Shown piece after piece: positions 5,460 to 6,629 of a stretch of 6,629 bases of DNA. Numbering within the stretch: position 1 is the stretch's first letter; each line of letters starts with the position of its first letter. The notes beneath the pieces were generated by a model. The model saw only the letters and a list, made by a program, of their open reading frames with translations, was not told where the DNA came from and did not search any database. The translations under genes were made by a program, and so were the position numbers. This DNA is from Fibrobacter succinogenes (GTDB lineage: Bacteria > Fibrobacterota > Fibrobacteria > Fibrobacterales > CADBQJ01), in assembly GCA_902796785.1 (NCBI GenBank), contig CADBQJ010000096.1, positions 1 to 6,629 on the forward strand, read 5' to 3'.

Positions 5460-6350
5460 ATGTCCGTTTCGTTCAAGAGTCTTTCGGCCGCCTTCATCGC
5501 CACGCTGATGCTGGTCGCCCCCGCGCTGGCCGACCTGACGCACGAAGAGGTGCGCGTCGGCGCGAAGGTCGTGCTGTCCAAGGACGCCAAGATGCGCTTC
5601 AAGTGCAAGTCGGGCTTCGAATGCGAAGACCAGCTGAAGCAGTACACCCTGGGCACCATCTCCGACATCAAGGGCTTCCAGGCCTACATCAAGCTGAAGG
5701 ACGGCGGCAAGATCATCGTCGGCAACTACAACGAATCCGGCATGATGGGCGCCGACCTCGAAACCCCCGAGCTGCTCCAGGAACGGGCCGCCTGGCTCGA
5801 AAAGGAAAAGGCCGCCGAAAAGGCGCGCAAGGAGACCATCAAGCGCATGGCCGAAAGCCTCAAGTCGCTGAAGGCCACCACCTCCTGGACCTTCGAAGGG
5901 GTCGCGCTGGGCACCGAACTGCCCGAAGTGAAGAAGGCGCTGCGCGCCAAGAAGTACGGCGTGGCCGACCTGGGCGACGACATCTGGGCCGTGAACGGCT
6001 ACCAGGTGGACAGCCAGGCCGTGCAGGTGCACCTCTGGTTCAACTCCGTCGGCATGCTCTACAAGGTCGAGGTCTTCGGCGAAGGGCTCGACGCCCAGAA
6101 GTTCCAGAAGACCGCCGTGGGCCAGATGAACGGCTTCAAGGAAAAGCTCTCCGGCATCTTCGGCACCCCCTCCGAAGACAAGAAGTACGACATCTACCTC
6201 ATCGGCGACGAGGAGATCCATCCCTTCGTCCGCTGGCAGATGGTGGACGTGGAGGCGATGGTCGGCTGCGTGATGAACGACAACAAGTACATGCCGGCCA
6301 TGACCGTGACCGCTCTGAAGCTCTCCGAAGTGCCCGACGCGGGCGATTGA
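5460..6350 (+). CDS. Exported protein of unrecognised family, beta-rich N-domain, coiled coil, C-terminal alpha/beta domain
   Basis: Protein of 296 residues that I cannot assign to a named family. A signal peptide is clear: Lys6, hydrophobic core 8-21, and a signal peptidase I site ALA|D after residue 24. Residues 28-92 look like a small beta-barrel (SH3-like) domain with alternating hydrophobics; Cys49 and Cys55 may form a disulphide. Residues 101-138 are Glu/Lys/Arg/Ala-rich and helical, probably a coiled-coil linker. Residues 143-289 form a second domain beginning WTFEGVALGTELPEVKKAL. A beta strand with LWFNSVGMLYKVEVFG follows at 192-207, then a helix and FGTP at 234-237. This resembles many periplasmic domains of the type F-x-G-x-x-x-G-x-x-x-x-E-V followed by a strand pair and a helix, but only in outline. 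The lipoprotein gene starts 22 nt downstream, suggesting a shared transcript. The role is unknown; the periplasm is the likely location. Confidence 0.85.
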   Translation: MSVSFKSLSAAFIATLMLVAPALADLTHEEVRVGAKVVLSKDAKMRFKCKSGFECEDQLKQYTLGTISDIKGFQAYIKLKDGGKIIVGNYNESGMMGADLETPELLQERAAWLEKEKAAEKARKETIKRMAESLKSLKATTSWTFEGVALGTELPEVKKALRAKKYGVADLGDDIWAVNGYQVDSQAVQVHLWFNSVGMLYKVEVFGEGLDAQKFQKTAVGQMNGFKEKLSGIFGTPSEDKKYDIYLIGDEEIHPFVRWQMVDVEAMVGCVMNDNKYMPAMTVTALKLSEVPDAGD

Positions 6351-6372
6351 CCGCAAGCCAAAGGACCCCACG

Positions 6373-6629
6373 ATGAAAAAGTTCGCTCTCTTCGCCGCAA
6401 TCCCCGCGTTGCTGGCGCTGTCGGCGTGTTCCGACGGCGGCTCCTCCTCCGGCCCGAACGACGGAGGGATCGACGCCTGCATGGGCAGCTTCCCAAGCCT
6501 GCCCTCCGGCTGGACGGCCTCCGGCTACGCCGCGCTCAACCCGGACCTCGCGAACTACTTCTGCGGCGGCTCATGCACGACCGTCGAGCAGTGCGCCATG
6601 CTGGCCGACCACTGGATCAACAACGGCCA
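6373..6629 (+). CDS. Cys-rich lipoprotein with an NPD(L)A...HWxxxG module, 3'-truncated by the window edge
   Basis: The first 85 codons of a lipoprotein gene. The signal has Lys2-Lys3, a hydrophobic core at 4-16 and a lipobox LSAC with lipidated Cys19. Ser at +2 favours the outer membrane. A Gly/Ser/Asp-rich linker (20-33) would tether the following domain away from the membrane. Residues 47-85 read W-x-x-x-G-Y-A-A-L-N-P-D-L-A, then CGGSC, then HWINNG. This resembles a short repeat seen in many secreted and cell-surface proteins of the form YLxxNPD(V/L) followed by HYxxxG or HWxxxG, whose function I cannot state with certainty. Cys36, 64, 68 and 74 could form disulphides. The RBS AAGGA (6361-6365) is 7 nt from the ATG, and the preceding stop is 22 nt upstream, so it is probably co-transcribed with the exported protein. 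More repeats may follow outside the window. Confidence 0.82.
   Translation, partial: MKKFALFAAIPALLALSACSDGGSSSGPNDGGIDACMGSFPSLPSGWTASGYAALNPDLANYFCGGSCTTVEQCAMLADHWINNG

Noticed and set aside
5445..6482. 345-residue minus-strand open frame opposite the exported protein gene
   Set aside because: The plus-strand frame has a signal peptide, SD and sensible domain pattern; the minus frame is low-complexity Leu/Val/His/Gly sequence.

Overview
The window is high-GC DNA (roughly two thirds G+C) from a bacterium. Four encoded proteins carry Sec-type or lipoprotein signal peptides, and two of these have a lipobox followed by Ser, which suits a Gram-negative (diderm) cell that sorts lipoproteins to its outer membrane. 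I could not fix the phylum from the sequence. Coding is dense and SD-led. Intrinsic terminators follow two of the transcription units.

Left part (1-2579, all +): the 3' two thirds of an undecaprenyl-diphosphatase gene (uppP/bacA), then a complete class I/II PLP aminotransferase, then a 194-residue lipoprotein of unknown function only 9 nt downstream. A strong stem-loop at 2601-2631 ends this block and lies between convergent genes.

Middle (2656-3858, - strand): a 400-residue FAD-dependent oxidoreductase of the geranylgeranyl reductase family, convergent with the lipoprotein gene and divergent from the gene to its right. The 103-bp divergent gap holds an AT-rich island with a perfect TATAAT.

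Right part (3962-6629, +): a 440-residue exported pentapeptide-repeat protein, predicted to be a long right-handed quadrilateral beta-helix with its own promoter and terminator. After a 175-bp gap comes a probable two-gene unit: a 296-residue exported protein of unrecognised family, then the start of a Cys-rich lipoprotein running off the window.

The genes do not form one recognisable pathway. The common theme is the cell envelope: lipid-carrier recycling, isoprenoid or lipid reduction, and several exported proteins of unknown role. The most unusual item is the secreted pentapeptide protein, with about 76 repeats, a Phe/aliphatic alternation over 23 consecutive repeats, and two single-residue register breaks. 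No mobile element, CRISPR array, tRNA or rRNA was seen.
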